Assembly (NCBI GenBank): GCA_037501455.1 | Contig: CM074865.1 | Location: 14,144,501-14,208,500, forward strand | Length of the DNA: 64,000 nt | Direction: 5' to 3' | Source: Lantana camara | Lineage: Eukaryota > Streptophyta > Magnoliopsida > Lamiales > Verbenaceae | Shown: piece by piece, positions 45,226 to 56,832 of the stretch | Numbering within the stretch: the first letter of the stretch is position 1 | How the letters are laid out: every line of letters begins with the position of its first letter | Translations under genes and position numbers: made by a program | Notes under the pieces: generated by a model | What the model saw: only the letters and a program-made list of their open reading frames with translations | Database searches by the model: none | What the model was told of the DNA's origin: nothing

Positions 45226-47641
45226 CCCCCTCTATTGATCAATCTGCAATCCTAAAAAGGTTGTCAGAACTCAAAGAGGGAAAGAAAGGCCAAAGGGGAG
45301 AAAGATGAACAGAGAAGTAAAACCAGTGAAAGTCTCAAGGAATGACACGGAACATCATAAAGATAACGATGGACTCTGTTGATAGTTGAGACTAATCATC
45401 ATCATAACAAACAAATTATTCTAAATAACCAATTAAATTTCAAGAAATTATCAAAAATATGTAAAATATTAATTTCAAGAAAGGATGTTTGTGGAGAAGA
45501 GCAAAGCATATTCTTTCCCTTTTTCTACTTTTTTTGTGTTCTTTTTCTAATGTGGGCCCACTTTGTACCTTGTTGGTGGGGCCCAAAGTTGAGGTTGCCC
45601 GGATAATGACATAATGTTGGCAATCTCATGGGTGATTAGGATCTTGTGGAAAAGTGTGCATGGCAGCTTTGGTGTTCTTTCCTTCTTATTGGGCCACGTC
45701 AGCATGTTTCGTATGCCTTGTGGGAATAAAGCTATGTATTTTTTAAGGCAAATATCCCACAAGTTTGACTTATTTGGGTTTGGAAAATTATGAAGGAAAC
45801 GAGGGATATCTTTTTTGGAAAATTTGCCAAGTTAAGGTTCAATACTAATATTGTACCGCAAGCAAAGAACTAAAAATAAATGACTTTTGATTGTGTCTTG
45901 GTACTCTTTTTTCTTGCCTAATTACTTTAAGATTACCTAAGTTTCACGTAGTATATGAGAATATGATCACCTTGATAAAAGTATTAGCATCAAGATTGAT
46001 TAGTACGCGCAGTTGTGAAGCTATGTATAAATAAGTGCGTGTGTAAATGTACAACCAAACATTAGGGTAGATTATTCGTATTTTAATTTCGTTTGCATGT
46101 CCAAAAAAATTGTATAGTTAAATAAATCTTGTGTTTCATTTCTTTTTTCTTTTTTTTTTCCCCCTAGCTACAATGGTAAAATGGGCATATTGAAAAAGAA
46201 TGTGTGGAGAATTACGATGATGTACATTATTAAAAGTATTATTTTTTATTATCGTGTAATATCTATTAGACATCATGGTAGATATTTTTATAACCTTGTT
46301 CTATTTTAATAATTACTAAACCATATACTACTTTATAAGGTTTGGGCAACTCTCACTTCATTAGTTTTTGAAATGAGTTCGGTTGAGCTTACACTTTAAC
46401 ATAGTATTAGAACAGGCTATATCCTATATTTAAATTCACGCTCCAGGTTGATCCCCGAACAGACCTCTTTAGTATTACATAACACTCCAAGTTGATCAAC
46501 GAACAGACCTCATTAGCTACTACCTTTTACGGCTTGGACAACCTTCGCTTCATTAGTTAACTTTTTAGGTGAGTTAGGTCGAATCCATACTTTTACAATT
46601 TCTAACGGAAATTTAATGATTATCAGACTTGGACAACTCTTACCTCATTAGTTAGCTTTTGAAATGAGTTAGGTTAAGTTCATACTTTAATAATTCCTTG
46701 CGAACAAATTTGTATCGTTATATTTGTATCGTGTCTATATTTGTGCGTGCCATGATAGATAGGATATAAACTCCGAATTCACAAATCTGACAGTTGTAAT
46801 CTGCTACGAATTCCTTAATCCTCCTTCATATAGGGTTTGCTTAACATTGTAGCTAAATCTCTTTCTTCTCATGCAAGCGATTATTAACTTAAACAACTAT
46901 TTAAGTGGTTTTGTATAAGTTTGGAGAAAGAAAATTCGTCATTTGAGGTCTAATTAAAGTAAATTAATTCGAAAGGGCACAACAAATGTCTTATAATTAA
47001 TACCAAGCTATCCCAGTTTTATAAAAGTGGGGTCTTAACTTGTTAAATTACATTATCATAGTTTACGTATATATATATATATATATATTCAATAATGTCT
47101 ATATAATAAATATTTAAAAATTTAACCATAGACATAGTAAACAAATTATGAAATTACTACAAGCTGTCAATACAAAAATAAATCGAAAGGAAGACCTTTT
47201 TTTATCTTAACTTAAAACAAATATTTTCATACCTAATTCTATCTTTCAAAATGAAATAACATTTCAAAAATTAAATATTAATCATTTTATTTTATCACGG
47301 TGAGGATATCATATTTAATTAAATAAATTGTATAAAAATATTATTGTCTACTATACAATTATATTGACTTTTAACACTAGTATATATAAATAATACTATA
47401 CCTTCACATGTTTGTTTAAATTGTTAGCTACGCAAGCTTATGCTTATCCTCTTCCAATAAATTCCCAATTCACGTTTGTCAAAAAGCAATTTCCTATATC
47501 ATTAATGTGTGGGGTTTTCATAACATGTGATTTCCTATCCCTACCACCTGCAATTAGCCAAAAAGAAAGACACATAAAATTTAAAAAAAAGCAAAATTAT
47601 CACACTTATAATGTGATGATACAATTATTTATTTATGAAAG
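45226..47641. other. Intergenic sequence upstream of the ACBP gene
   Basis: AT-rich. The first few hundred bases should hold the ACBP promoter, but no clear TATA box was chosen. Between about 46340 and 46700 a phrase like CAACTCTCACTTCATTAGTT...TGAGTTAGGT occurs three to four times in degenerate form, probably old retroelement sequence. A (TA)n run lies at 47068-47089. No gene recognised. Confidence 0.45.
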
Positions 47642-47646
47642 GTAGC

Positions 47647-48051
47647 TGATGAGTATCAATAAGAACGGCTCCTCTTTCTCTCTTGCTCCTCTTCTCTTTG
47701 TTTTTTATTGTTTTGTTGTGTGTGTTATTTGCATCTATTCGTCTCCTTTATATAGGCGAATACAAAGTGATGAGTTAGGGTTTACTAATCGTCTACATTA
47801 GAGTCATTCCCGAGTGCTTCTTCTATTCGTTCCTATCTTATTCTATTCGTATGTGCATAGATTCGCATGGATTCGTTCTTATCCGTAGAATCCTTATTCT
47901 ATCTGTATATGCAAAGATTCGGGCGGATTCGTTCTTATCCGCAGAGTCCTTCTTCTACTTGTATATCCATGGAGTCGTTCTTATCCGCAGAGTCCTTCTA
48001 CTCGTACATGTGCGAGTTGTTGCCACGTGTCCTATAGGGTGGTCCCCATCA
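47647..48051 (-). repeat. 3' LTR of the TR-GAG element
   Basis: 405 bp, TGATGAG...CCCATCA. It contains three to four imperfect direct repeats of about 50 bases built on GATTCGTTCTTATCCG and GAGTCCTTCT (about 47865-48005), and a TATATAAAGG box on the minus strand at 47747-47754. Confidence 0.9.
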
Positions 48052-48899
48052 CTACTCCCCCCCCTCAAGACCATTTCAGCTCGTTAGATAGGGAATGGTA
48101 TTGATAACGTGGCAACAGCGAAAGGGAATATATTTTTGAATCGTCAGAAGTAAGTAGGAACTCGTGGATAGCTAATAAAATCAATTAACACATATATGAC
48201 AATCAATAACTTTGAGCTTGGATAAGTGGTCCATGCGCCAGCTCGTGAGCGCGGGCTCTTGATACACAAAGAGTGCCCCAGCTCGCGTGAAGGAACACAT
48301 GATGGCGAGTGGGCCAGCTTGCGAATATCCTTCAATGTTTATTATTATTATTTTCTCGATCAAATCTCAAATGGGCACCTACCATTCGGTAGGATTTTCA
48401 TGACTTTTCTCGATCAAAACTCGAATGGTCGTTTTGCCATTCGGCAAAAATTTCATAATTTTCCTTGACCAAAACTCTGATGGTCATTTGCCATTCAGCA
48501 AAAATTTCATAATTTTTCTGGACCAAAACTCTGATGGTCATTTGCCATTCGACAAGATTTTCATAATTTTTCTCGACCAAAACTCTGATGGTCGTTTGCC
48601 ATTCGGGCAAAAATTTCATAATTTTTCTGGACCAAAACTCTGATGGTCATTTGCCATTCGGCAAGATTTTCACATGTACCATATCGCGGATTTGACAATG
48701 CATTCTGAGCAAGAAATATATATTAAATCAAAAGAAAATGAAAGTCATAGCATATAAGAGGTCTTTATTTGCTTTGAAAGAAAAACAACTTATCTAACAT
48801 GCGTTCATGTTGCCTCGTTAAAAACCTCGTAAAAGGAAAAAAAAAAAATTCTTTCAGTAATAATTCTTACGAGGGAAAAAGAGTACAACCGCAATGTTA
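48052..48899 (-). other. TR-GAG 3' non-coding region with tandem array
   Basis: Between the Gag stop and the 3' LTR. The first bases after the LTR are the C-rich complement of the polypurine tract. An array of six units of about 54-58 bases occupies 48340-48670; the landmark (T)GCCATTCGG recurs at about 48380, 48437, 48490, 48544, 48599 and 48653, with AAAACTCTGATGGTC in each unit. ORFs across the array on both strands are artefacts of the repeat. Confidence 0.75.
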
Positions 48900-50576
48900 C
48901 TAAGCGTAGAATTTCTTCGAGGGTTGTGCATTCCCAGTTCGCGGCCACTCGATGCCTTCTGACTCTAGCTCGCCAGGCAATTGCACTCCTGTTCGCTTTT
49001 GTTTGTTGGGGCCATATCCCACCGAGTCGACGAGTACTTTGTCTGGCTTGGCCTTATTCTGTTCACCGCCCACTATCATATGTATAACTCCCCTGATCGG
49101 CTGATCTCCTACTATCTGTTCGGTTTCCACCCGTGTATGTTGCCTAGATCGTTGTTCGTTTTCCCTGTTCGTCGTAGTCCCCCATGTTACGACATCTTGT
49201 AATTTTCCTTCGCGGGCCAATCTTTGTATTTCATTCTTTAGATGTTTGCAATTTGTCGTTCGGTGTCCATATTCATTGTGGTATTCGCAAAACGAATCCG
49301 AAGGGGCTCTTTGTGGTGTCACAGCTCGTGTCCGAGGCCATCGAAATCCTTCCAACTTTTTGACATTTTGCAATACTACCTCAGGTGTTTCCTTAAGTAC
49401 AAAATAGGTGTCATACCTATCGGAAACACGTGGAGCTGCCCCCTCGATGTGGCCTCGATCTCTCGTGGTGTATACTTCCTGGCCTATCATTTTCTTATTT
49501 ACTTCGCTTACCACTACTTCTCTTACGACTAAGGATTCTTCCAAGTTGATGTATTTTTCTGCTCGTTTCAACAACTCGTTGAAGTCTTGCACTGGGTCTA
49601 ATGCCAATGATTGAAAGAAATCTCCCCCTTGCAGCCCTTGTGCAAAGGCACTAGCCTTAACCTCGGTGGATGCGAATGGCACCTCTAGCGCCTCACGGCT
49701 AAATCGCTGGACATATGTTCTTAAGGGTTCGCCCACCCCCTGTTTTATTGTAAATAGACTAATAGAGTTTCTTCTATAATGGAGCGAACTGGTGAACTGA
49801 TTCTGGAATAGTCTGCAAAAATCATCAAAACAATGTATCACATTAGAAGGTAATAAAGTAAACCATCGTTGCGCCGGTCCTCTTAGAGTTGTGACGAATA
49901 CTCTACACTTTATTTTGTCGGGCAGTTTATGTAGCATGGCCACATGCTCAAACTCGCTGATGTGCTCCAACGGGTCCCCCGTCCCGTCATACTTACCCAC
50001 TTGCATAGATTGAAAATTATATGGGAGATCCTCTTCCATCACGTCTTCTGAAATGGGGCTTCCTTTCTTTTCTTGCATGGGGCCTTGCATGTTCCGCTTC
50101 AGATCTTCCACAACTTTTCCTAGATCTTGCATCCGCTCTTCCCAATTATTGGTTTTCTTAACCGGTGGAGCTCTGGTCCTGAATACGGTTGGGGTTGTAG
50201 TTCGACCCTCCCTCTCATGGTAATTTTCATCTTTAGTGTCCGATTCTCCCTCCAGGTCGATCGGGTCCATTCGAGTTCTTTTTTCTTTCCCACTCATTTG
50301 GGTATCGCCTTCCGACATCTCACAATATCCCCGCACTCGACCGGGCCCTTCCCGCTTTGCCTGTGCCTCAATAATCATCTCTACCAAGGCTCGCAGTTGT
50401 TCAATTGTCATGTTAGCTGGTAACACGGCTGGCATCGGTTCCTCTTCCCGTATCACTCCATCTTGTGTCCCTACTTGGGGAGATGCGTAATTCTTCTTTG
50501 CCTTCCGCGGATCCTGATTCTCTGGTAGAATCTGTTCAATCTTATCCAACAGTTGGTTGATATGCTCTCTAGACAT
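48900..50576 (-). CDS. Gag of the TR-GAG element, intact
   Basis: 558 residues from the ATG at 50576 (MSREHINQLL). An upstream in-frame extension has no ATG and lies in an A-rich run, so it is not used. Residues about 195-340 form the plant retrotransposon Gag domain: KYDGTGDPLEHISEFE, LRGPAQRWF, SLFTIKQGVGEPLRTYVQRF. Near residue 435 CEYHNEYGHRTTNC is a short Cys/His knuckle for nucleic-acid binding. The N-terminal 180 residues are highly charged. Gag would assemble the particle and package element RNA in the cytoplasm. No frameshift or stop was found; the product closes just after the knuckle and a basic tail where protease would normally follow. Confidence 0.88.
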   Translation of the reverse strand: MSREHINQLLDKIEQILPENQDPRKAKKNYASPQVGTQDGVIREEEPMPAVLPANMTIEQLRALVEMIIEAQAKREGPGRVRGYCEMSEGDTQMSGKEKRTRMDPIDLEGESDTKDENYHEREGRTTTPTVFRTRAPPVKKTNNWEERMQDLGKVVEDLKRNMQGPMQEKKGSPISEDVMEEDLPYNFQSMQVGKYDGTGDPLEHISEFEHVAMLHKLPDKIKCRVFVTTLRGPAQRWFTLLPSNVIHCFDDFCRLFQNQFTSSLHYRRNSISLFTIKQGVGEPLRTYVQRFSREALEVPFASTEVKASAFAQGLQGGDFFQSLALDPVQDFNELLKRAEKYINLEESLVVREVVVSEVNKKMIGQEVYTTRDRGHIEGAAPRVSDRYDTYFVLKETPEVVLQNVKKLEGFRWPRTRAVTPQRAPSDSFCEYHNEYGHRTTNCKHLKNEIQRLAREGKLQDVVTWGTTTNRENEQRSRQHTRVETEQIVGDQPIRGVIHMIVGGEQNKAKPDKVLVDSVGYGPNKQKRTGVQLPGELESEGIEWPRTGNAQPSKKFYA

Positions 50577-50667
50577 CTTGTTTTTTTTTTGTTTTTTTTT
50601 TTTAAGGGAGAACAAGAGATCAAGAGGGGCTGCTTAATCCTAGTTCGGAAGCGAAAAAAAGTTACTC

Positions 50668-50687
50668 GCTTCCCACAGACGGCGCCA
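50668..50687 (-). other. Primer-binding site of the TR-GAG element
   Basis: One base inside the 5' LTR, the minus strand reads TGGCGCCGTCTGTGGGAAGC. The TGGCGCCG start is that of Gypsy/Tat-type primer sites attributed to Asp-type tRNAs. The exact tRNA cannot be fixed here. Confidence 0.7.
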
Positions 50688-50688
50688 G

Positions 50689-51093
50689 TGATGAGTATCA
50701 ATAAGAACGGCTCCTCTTTCTCTCTTGCTCCTCTTCTCTTTGTTTTTTATTGTTTTGTTGTGTGTGTTATTTGCATCTATTCGTCTCCTTTATATAGGCG
50801 AATACAAAGTGATGAGTTAGGGTTTACTAATCGTCTACATTAGAGTCATTCCCGAGTGCTTCTTCTATTCGTTCCTATCTTATTCTATTCGTATGTGCAT
50901 AGATTCGCATGGATTCGTTCTTATCCGTAGAATCCTTATTCTATCTGTATATGCAAAGATTCGGGCGGATTCGTTCTTATCCGCAGAGTCCTTCTTCTAC
51001 TTGTATATCCATGGAGTCGTTCTTATCCGCAGAGTCCTTCTACTCGTACATGTGCGAGTTGTTGCCACGTGTCCTATAGGGTGGTCCCCATCA
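50689..51093 (-). repeat. 5' LTR of the TR-GAG element
   Basis: 405 bp, apparently identical to 47647-48051, with the TATATAAAGG promoter box on the minus strand at 50789-50796. Confidence 0.9.
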
Positions 51094-51912
51094 GTAGCCT
51101 AAGGAAGAAAATCGTAAAAAAAAATATAATTAGATGTAACAATACTAAAAACTCTGTTTTGTAAAAGAGGTATTCGAAATCCTAAGTTGCAAAAAATCGT
51201 ACAAAGATCCTATAATTATAAGAGCTCTTAACCAACCCTAGCTAGTACCATTAAGACCTATGGTATAAAAGCATATCAATCGAATTCTGTCTAAATGCTT
51301 ATATTCGTCATCTGTCATATAATAATCGTAAAGAAAATATTATACCATTATACTCATGTCGTGTCGTTGTATCGATATGGACCATATCCTTACAAAGATG
51401 GAGCCAAATGAACGCAACCTAACAAGTCAGATTAGCAGTCCTGATCCCAGTAACTCATAGACTTATCCTCCTTCCTTGGGCCTAAGAAGCAAAGCCCATT
51501 TCTCTCTTGGTGTCCCTTTTTATTGAAGGAAAAAATTAATGCAAGCATGTACAAATACGAATATAACCATACATATTTTTTTATTGAATTTTTTAGATGT
51601 GGAATGTCAGATATAATTTCCAAAAAATACTACATGACTTTTAAAGTTATCCATGCATCATACATAACAACGGATTAAGACTTTTTTTTAAACAACGGAA
51701 TAAAACTTGAATGAAGACTATCACTATAAAATTTTTAAAAGAAAAGTATGATTACTAGTTTAATTAAAGTTCACTTCACAAAACATTAATGAAAATATTA
51801 AATAGCGATAGGTATGACAATAGAAATAAAGGAAAATTTTAATCCAGACTCGACTTCGAACCCAACCAATTAAAAGTCGGGAAAATCTTTGAATAGTACC
51901 AAAAAGTTGAAA

Positions 51913-52205
51913 AAATTCCTTTTAGGTCCCCAATTTTGAAAAAGTTCCCATTCAATCCCCAATTGAAAAACAAAATTCCTTTTAGGTCCCCACAAATAGT
52001 ACATGTTCGTACATTGTCTTTAGGAATTGCGTACATTTTTTAGGGAATTGCGTATACGAGATTCCGGGATTTTTATACGCAATTCCCTCAAAAATGTACG
52101 CAATTCTTGAATTATTATACAACCTTGGGGAGTGAAAAGAAATTTTGTTTTTCAATTGGGGAGTGAACAGGAACTTTTTCAAAATTGGGGAGTGACAAGG
52201 AAATT
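51913..52205. repeat. Foldback (hairpin) element
   Basis: Arms of about 140 bases are inverted copies around a centre near 52065. Examples are CCCCAATTTTGAAAAAGTTCC with its complement at 52175, AATTGCGTACATTTTTTAGG with its complement near 52095, and AGGGAATTGCGTATA with its complement near 52080. No ORF. It resembles a foldback MITE; no target duplication was fixed. Confidence 0.75.
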
Positions 52206-53891
52206 CAGTTTACACTTGGGGATTTTTGAGGAATTGTCCGTTAAAAGTCTAGAAACAAAATATATTTATCAATAGTTTGGTGCAGTTTGGCGCCTTTATT
52301 ACTTGAATTTGTCTTTAATAATCAAGGAGAATATAATATAGATTATGTTTTACATTATCAATGGAAGTAGCATTGCAACGAGTCATGTCACCCCATCAGA
52401 TCCAACTCAGGCAGAACGTAAGAGTGGACCACAACTCCTATAATTAATGGATTGATACTATAAACAATTTAATTCAAAATTTCATATCTAATATTTTCTA
52501 AATGTAAAATTATTCAAATAGAAAATTTTATATTTAAGTAGTCTAAACTGACTTGAACTCAAATAAATGGAATATAAAATTTTAAAAAAAAAAATAAGAA
52601 AAAAATTATATTTAAATAATACAACTTGATTCGAATATATATCGAAGGGATTATTACTTTGGACAAATGGAAATGTGGAACATCCCTAACCCAACATCCG
52701 TACTTGGGAATGATGAACAAATGTATCATGGTGAGATGGGAAGTGCCGTCATGTTCCGGTAACATTTTTTCTTACACTCTAAAGGTGAAATCGCTCACTT
52801 CAAACGTCTCCATACCCTAACCCAATACGATTATGCAAGTAACATCTTTTTTTCGAATTACTTTGAGTTGCCTGACTATGTTATTAGAACGTTTTAGTAC
52901 TACATTTTGTGAAAATTATACAATATATTTTGAGAGGTATTTTAAGTACTACATTATGTGAAAATTATACGATATTTTGTCAAAATTGGGAGTAAAGTAA
53001 AAATATAATGTCCAATTGGGGATTTATCCCACGTGTTGTGACTAGAAATAGGTGCTTTAAGGCTTGTAGTGTAAGGAAATAATTGGAATATCAAATTTTA
53101 TTACCCTGCTGCTAACCTAGGTAGAAAGGCAGATTTGATTTCATGGATGCAGGGACAGGCTGCAGTCATGAATGTAACAAGAGTAGGACTGAGGATTTGC
53201 TGAAAGTAAAGGCTTGGAACTGAGACTTGGATAAAGGAAGCATCTCTAGAACTTATATTATGTATTTGAAATTTTTTATTAATTTTGACTCGACGGGTTT
53301 TGTACCCTTTGGTCTTGGCCTGGGTTGGTTGTATATATGTTCCTTTGAGCCAGGAGACGAAGAATGTGTCATCGGATATGACAAGTTTGTAACTTTAGAA
53401 TTGACGAATATTGGTTGTACCATTTAGCCAACCTCCAATTAGACTTCAACATTTATAGCTCTGTGGACGCTAACGGCACGTATGCGATTCTTCGTTGCCA
53501 GATGAGTGTTTCCCTGATGCTCGTCGATTCTGCCCAGATGTCTGGGTGCATCCCGGGAAGGCCAGGAAAGAATTCAAAGGCTTGAAATTACCAAGATGTC
53601 TCCTGAGTGCCCTTGCAAGGGCCGGTTATATGCCATTTGTTTTGGATTAATTCCCACGAGTTGTATCTTTATTTTTTGGTTTTTTATGGGCACTTGTGTC
53701 TCAACAGACAACAGTATTCTTGATCTTTGGATCATGAACGTCTATATTTTCACTCTGTGGTTTGATTGATTATACATGAGAAGGGAGCCTCTCTAAACCC
53801 TATGACCTTTGGGTCGGTTTGAACAAAAAAAACATATTAGGAAAAAGAAAAGAAGGGGGCTCAACTCCAGGTCTCCAACGCACTAATTATA

Positions 53892-54008
53892 GGGAAATTC
53901 TTGCATGCACCAGGTGTGGGTCTCGGTATATGCATCCACCAGTTAAAATTTTTTTAATTGGTGGATGCATGTACCGGGACCCACACCCGGTGCATGCAAG
54001 AATTTCCC
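53892..54008. mobile_element. 117-bp Mutator-type MITE (near-perfect hairpin)
   Basis: Begins GGGAAATTCTTGCATGCACC and ends with its inverted copy; nearly the whole element is two arms around a TTAAAATTTTTTTAA loop. CTAATTATA before and CTGATTATA after form a 9-bp target duplication with one change, the length typical of Mutator-like elements. No coding capacity. Confidence 0.8.
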
Positions 54009-54267
54009 CTGATTATATTTGATATACTACTTTATTATCTATTTTATTTTATTTTACATCAGAGTTCATCACTCAAACAACAAAAATTTTGCAAAATACC
54101 ATTCAGGGGAAAATGCTCAACGGAATATCGCTATGATTGGCGAATTTCAGCAAAAATAATACAGTTTTTTGAGGTATTTATTAGTTCAGTTAATTTGAAA
54201 ATGACTTTCATTTGCAGGAAAAGTTATGAAGATAAAGTTAGTAAAATAATTATATTAGTGGCCACAG

Positions 54268-54268
<1 letters not shown>

Positions 54269-54303
<35 letters not shown>
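54269..54303. repeat. (AT)n microsatellite
   Basis: Uninterrupted AT dinucleotides for about 35 bases; likely to vary in length between individuals. Confidence 0.95.
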
Positions 54304-54306
<3 letters not shown>

Positions 54307-55429
54307 GTGTTCATATAAATGTCGTACGAGCTTTCCAAGTTATATTCGAACAACGTTGCGGTGGTAATAATGCCCTCCAATTTTTTATTTTTTTTTAACA
54401 TACATCCTTAAGTGATCAACGGTATTGAAACCCGGTCATTTCCATAATGTTCCATGTTGAATAGGAATACGGGGACAACTTTTTAGTCGATAGCTGCATT
54501 AGTTCTTACACTAAATGCAAAATACATACGTTAAAAACAGAAAATTAGAAAAAGGTTGGACGAACAAATAATATGAACCACCAATCGGAAAGATGGGGAT
54601 GGGTGAGGAGCAAGTTGTAAGCATTCGTAATACAAAATTGTTTTAAGTCCTCTTTCTTTTTGACCTTATTCTTATTGGTTGAAAATTGAAATAGAATTTA
54701 TTCTTTAGACTTTAATCTTTATCCACAAATTAAATGAGCTGCCCAAAATAATGTTTGGACTTTAGGTGTAATGCACTTTAATGATTTCACATTAGAATTG
54801 TTCTTAAATCCTATCAAGAATTTCAATTATATTGTTCGTTGGTGGTATGGTCGTTTCTAGTTGTACATAATTAGTAGCTAGGATCCACCATTAAATAGAG
54901 TTATTTGATACAAAACAACTAATGTTATACTAGCTTAACAAGAATTTTCGTTGCCTCTCAGGTCTCTGCCTGACAAAAAATAAGGATTTTCGTATTTAAA
55001 TTCTTAAAGATCTTTCATATTTTATTTTAAGATGAATACATATAGATTCTCTGGAATTAGTTATGTCATATTTACTGATAAAAACCTTTTAGTTTTAAAA
55101 ACTATAATGTCAAGTTTATTTTTTATAATTTGTCAATAAATTACAGATCACCGTCCTGATGTAGTGGTCGGGATTTAAATAGTTTTTAATTTATTATTTT
55201 TTATTTTTTTTGGTCTGATAATGAATCTATCAAACCAACAATAGAAAATGAATGTGCAATAGTTCGGGGTGTTTGCAAACTCTACTGCATAAGCAGAAGT
55301 GGAAGTTGTAAAAATTTGCAGTAGTAAAAGCAGTGAGTATTTGGAAAAAAAAGTGGAAAGCAGTAAAATAATCAGTTGTGGTGGTGCAGAAACTTGAGTT
55401 TCCTAAAATGCAACAACACTTTAGATATT

Positions 55430-56230
55430 TGTTTCAGAAAGGAAAGACCATCACAGGCGTGGAGCCTCAGGAACTGGGCTTCCTTATGAGCGTGGGTTCT
55501 TCCAGCTAGGATAACACCAATGATCAAAGTGTAGTGAAGACGAGAAAATGGTGGAGTATGCCAAGCTTGGAATGTGCAGCAATGGAGAAGAAACCAGTTC
55601 GAGTTCTTTTTTTAGTGGAAGAGATGACTTAGAGGAGAGAGCAAGTGCTCTCCCTTATTTATATGTTAGGGGTGAGGGCAAATGGGTAAATTAACCGTGT
55701 GGTCCCAAACCTGTGTTGCCCTAACACGTGGCAGCCTGTGAGGGTGTGAGAAGGACGTTTCTGAAAAGGAGGCGGTGTGTCAGAAGCGAGGTGCGCACTT
55801 CCTTTGTGTCAGAAGTTGTTGGCGAGGGTTGGATGAGAGGGAGGAGCCGAAGATTCCCTTTGTCGAGGTTCGGATTCAACGCCGCTGAGCATGGTCATGC
55901 ACGAGCGTTGGTGACGCTCGAAGAGCGTAAGGATGGCCTCCCCCCTGATAGTTGACCCTTGAGCGCCGAAATCTCGAGCATCATGAATGGGGTCCCCACG
56001 TGGGTGCTTCCTTGAGAGGGGTATCCCTGAGGGCCGCGATGCGAGCGCCAAGCCTGTTGGCTCGTGCCCTTTTACCTGGACAATTGTTTGAAGTACGAAG
56101 GCCGGTACTAGCTGGCGAGTGAGTGGGCTGGGAAGGCTCACGAGCCCATCAAGCCGAGCATCCAGTCCTTAGTTGGCGACGTACTGACACGTGGATGGCT
56201 CTGATTCGAGCGTGATTTTAGGTCTTATCA
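55430..56230 (-). repeat. 3' LTR of the Tat-lineage Gypsy element (left edge unresolved)
   Basis: The inner edge is clear: in element orientation a GAATTTGGGGGGCAAAA polypurine tract (56231-56247) is followed by TGATAAGACC at 56230. A TATAAATAAGGGAGAG promoter box lies on the minus strand near 55655-55670, as expected within an LTR. The outer edge cannot be fixed because the partner LTR lies beyond the window; 55430 is a guess, and 55216 (TGATAATG) is another candidate. Confidence 0.5.
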
Positions 56231-56247
56231 TTTTGCCCCCCAAATTC
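56231..56247 (-). other. Polypurine tract of the Tat-lineage element
   Basis: Minus strand GAATTTGGGGGGCAAAA directly before the TGATAAG LTR start. Confidence 0.65.
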
Positions 56248-56531
56248 TGTAGTATCGCTTCGAGCGTACTGTAGAATTTATAAAGAAGGAGCCTTGAGTT
56301 TTGAATATACGAGGGTCAGGCTGTTAATAGTGATAAGACTGATGGCCTTCTGTAACGGACATAAACTGACACCGCATTAAATGCTGTCAAGTCCGCATTT
56401 AATGCTGAGTGGGAACGTGGGCGCGTGCACTCCGGGAGACGTGAGGCGGTTACCAAAAGTGGGGGGGATTTCCTAGGCGGGAAATGATTGCCATTTGAAA
56501 TCCTAAGCCCTAATCAATGCAAATCCTTCCC

Positions 56532-56539
56532 TATAAATA
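56532..56539 (+). promoter_or_regulatory. TATA box for the antisense gene
   Basis: TATAAATAGGG on the plus strand, pointing into the antisense gene and away from the LTR promoter. Start of transcription would be expected about 30 bases downstream. A possible small intron in the leader (GTAAAG at 56661 to TTTAG near 56709) lies between it and the ATG at 56833. Confidence 0.55.
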
Positions 56540-56832
56540 GGGAATTGCAGAGTACATGAACCTCTTTCACGCATTCATCCCTCTCAAGTACACACGCTGC
56601 GAAAAAAACCTTTTGCAATTTTCTCAAGTTCCGGCGAGTTCCCGTTCTTCCAACTTTTAGGTAAAGCTCCATAACTCTTCAATATTCTGATACTAACTTT
56701 TAGATTTAGGTTTAGTGAGTGAGATCCTTGAGTGGAGAGCCAGTTTCTGTCCTTGTACTTGTTCCAGAAATTTCTTCTCTCTCTCTAAATTCTCCGCCAA
56801 AAGTCCCGTCTCCAAAAGTTGAAAATTTGAAC

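Larger units (their letters stand above)
47647..51093 (-). mobile_element. TR-GAG type non-autonomous Gypsy element
   Basis: LTRs of 405 bp at both ends, with GTAGC duplicated outside (47642-47646 and 51094-51098). The 2.6-kb interior contains one complete Gag ORF and no protease, RT, RNase H or integrase. Minus orientation is fixed by the Gag, by a primer site next to the right LTR and by a GAGGGGGGGAGTAG polypurine tract next to the left LTR. LTRs plus an intact Gag alone is the definition of TR-GAG elements, which depend on enzymes supplied by other Gypsy elements. The two LTRs look identical, so insertion was recent. Confidence 0.9.
51099..55429. other. Intergenic sequence with small repeats
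   Basis: AT-rich DNA with two hairpin elements (51913-52205, 53892-54008) and an (AT)n run at 54269-54303. A less AT-rich part at 53150-53660 shows no ORF or domain I can name. 55262-55400 (GGGTGTTTGCAAACTC...) is reminiscent of hAT-type MITE ends but lacks a partner. No gene supported. Confidence 0.45.

Noticed and set aside
48398..48643. ORFs with repeating residues on both strands
   Set aside because: Produced by the 55-base tandem array; no start context or domain, and the array is non-coding 3' sequence of the TR-GAG element.
48340..48670. Possible CRISPR-like array
   Set aside because: The units are contiguous tandem copies without unique spacers, in a plant retroelement.
53150..53660. 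Possible host exon in a less AT-rich stretch
   Set aside because: No ORF longer than about 66 codons, no splice-consistent chain and no domain recognised.
55262..55400. hAT-type MITE end (GGGTGTTTGCAAACTC)
   Set aside because: Only one end is suggestive; no partner terminus or 8-bp duplication could be found.
56719..56832. Upstream extension of the accessory gene (38 codons)
   Set aside because: It begins at GTG, which plant genes do not normally use; the ATG at 56833 has a good context.
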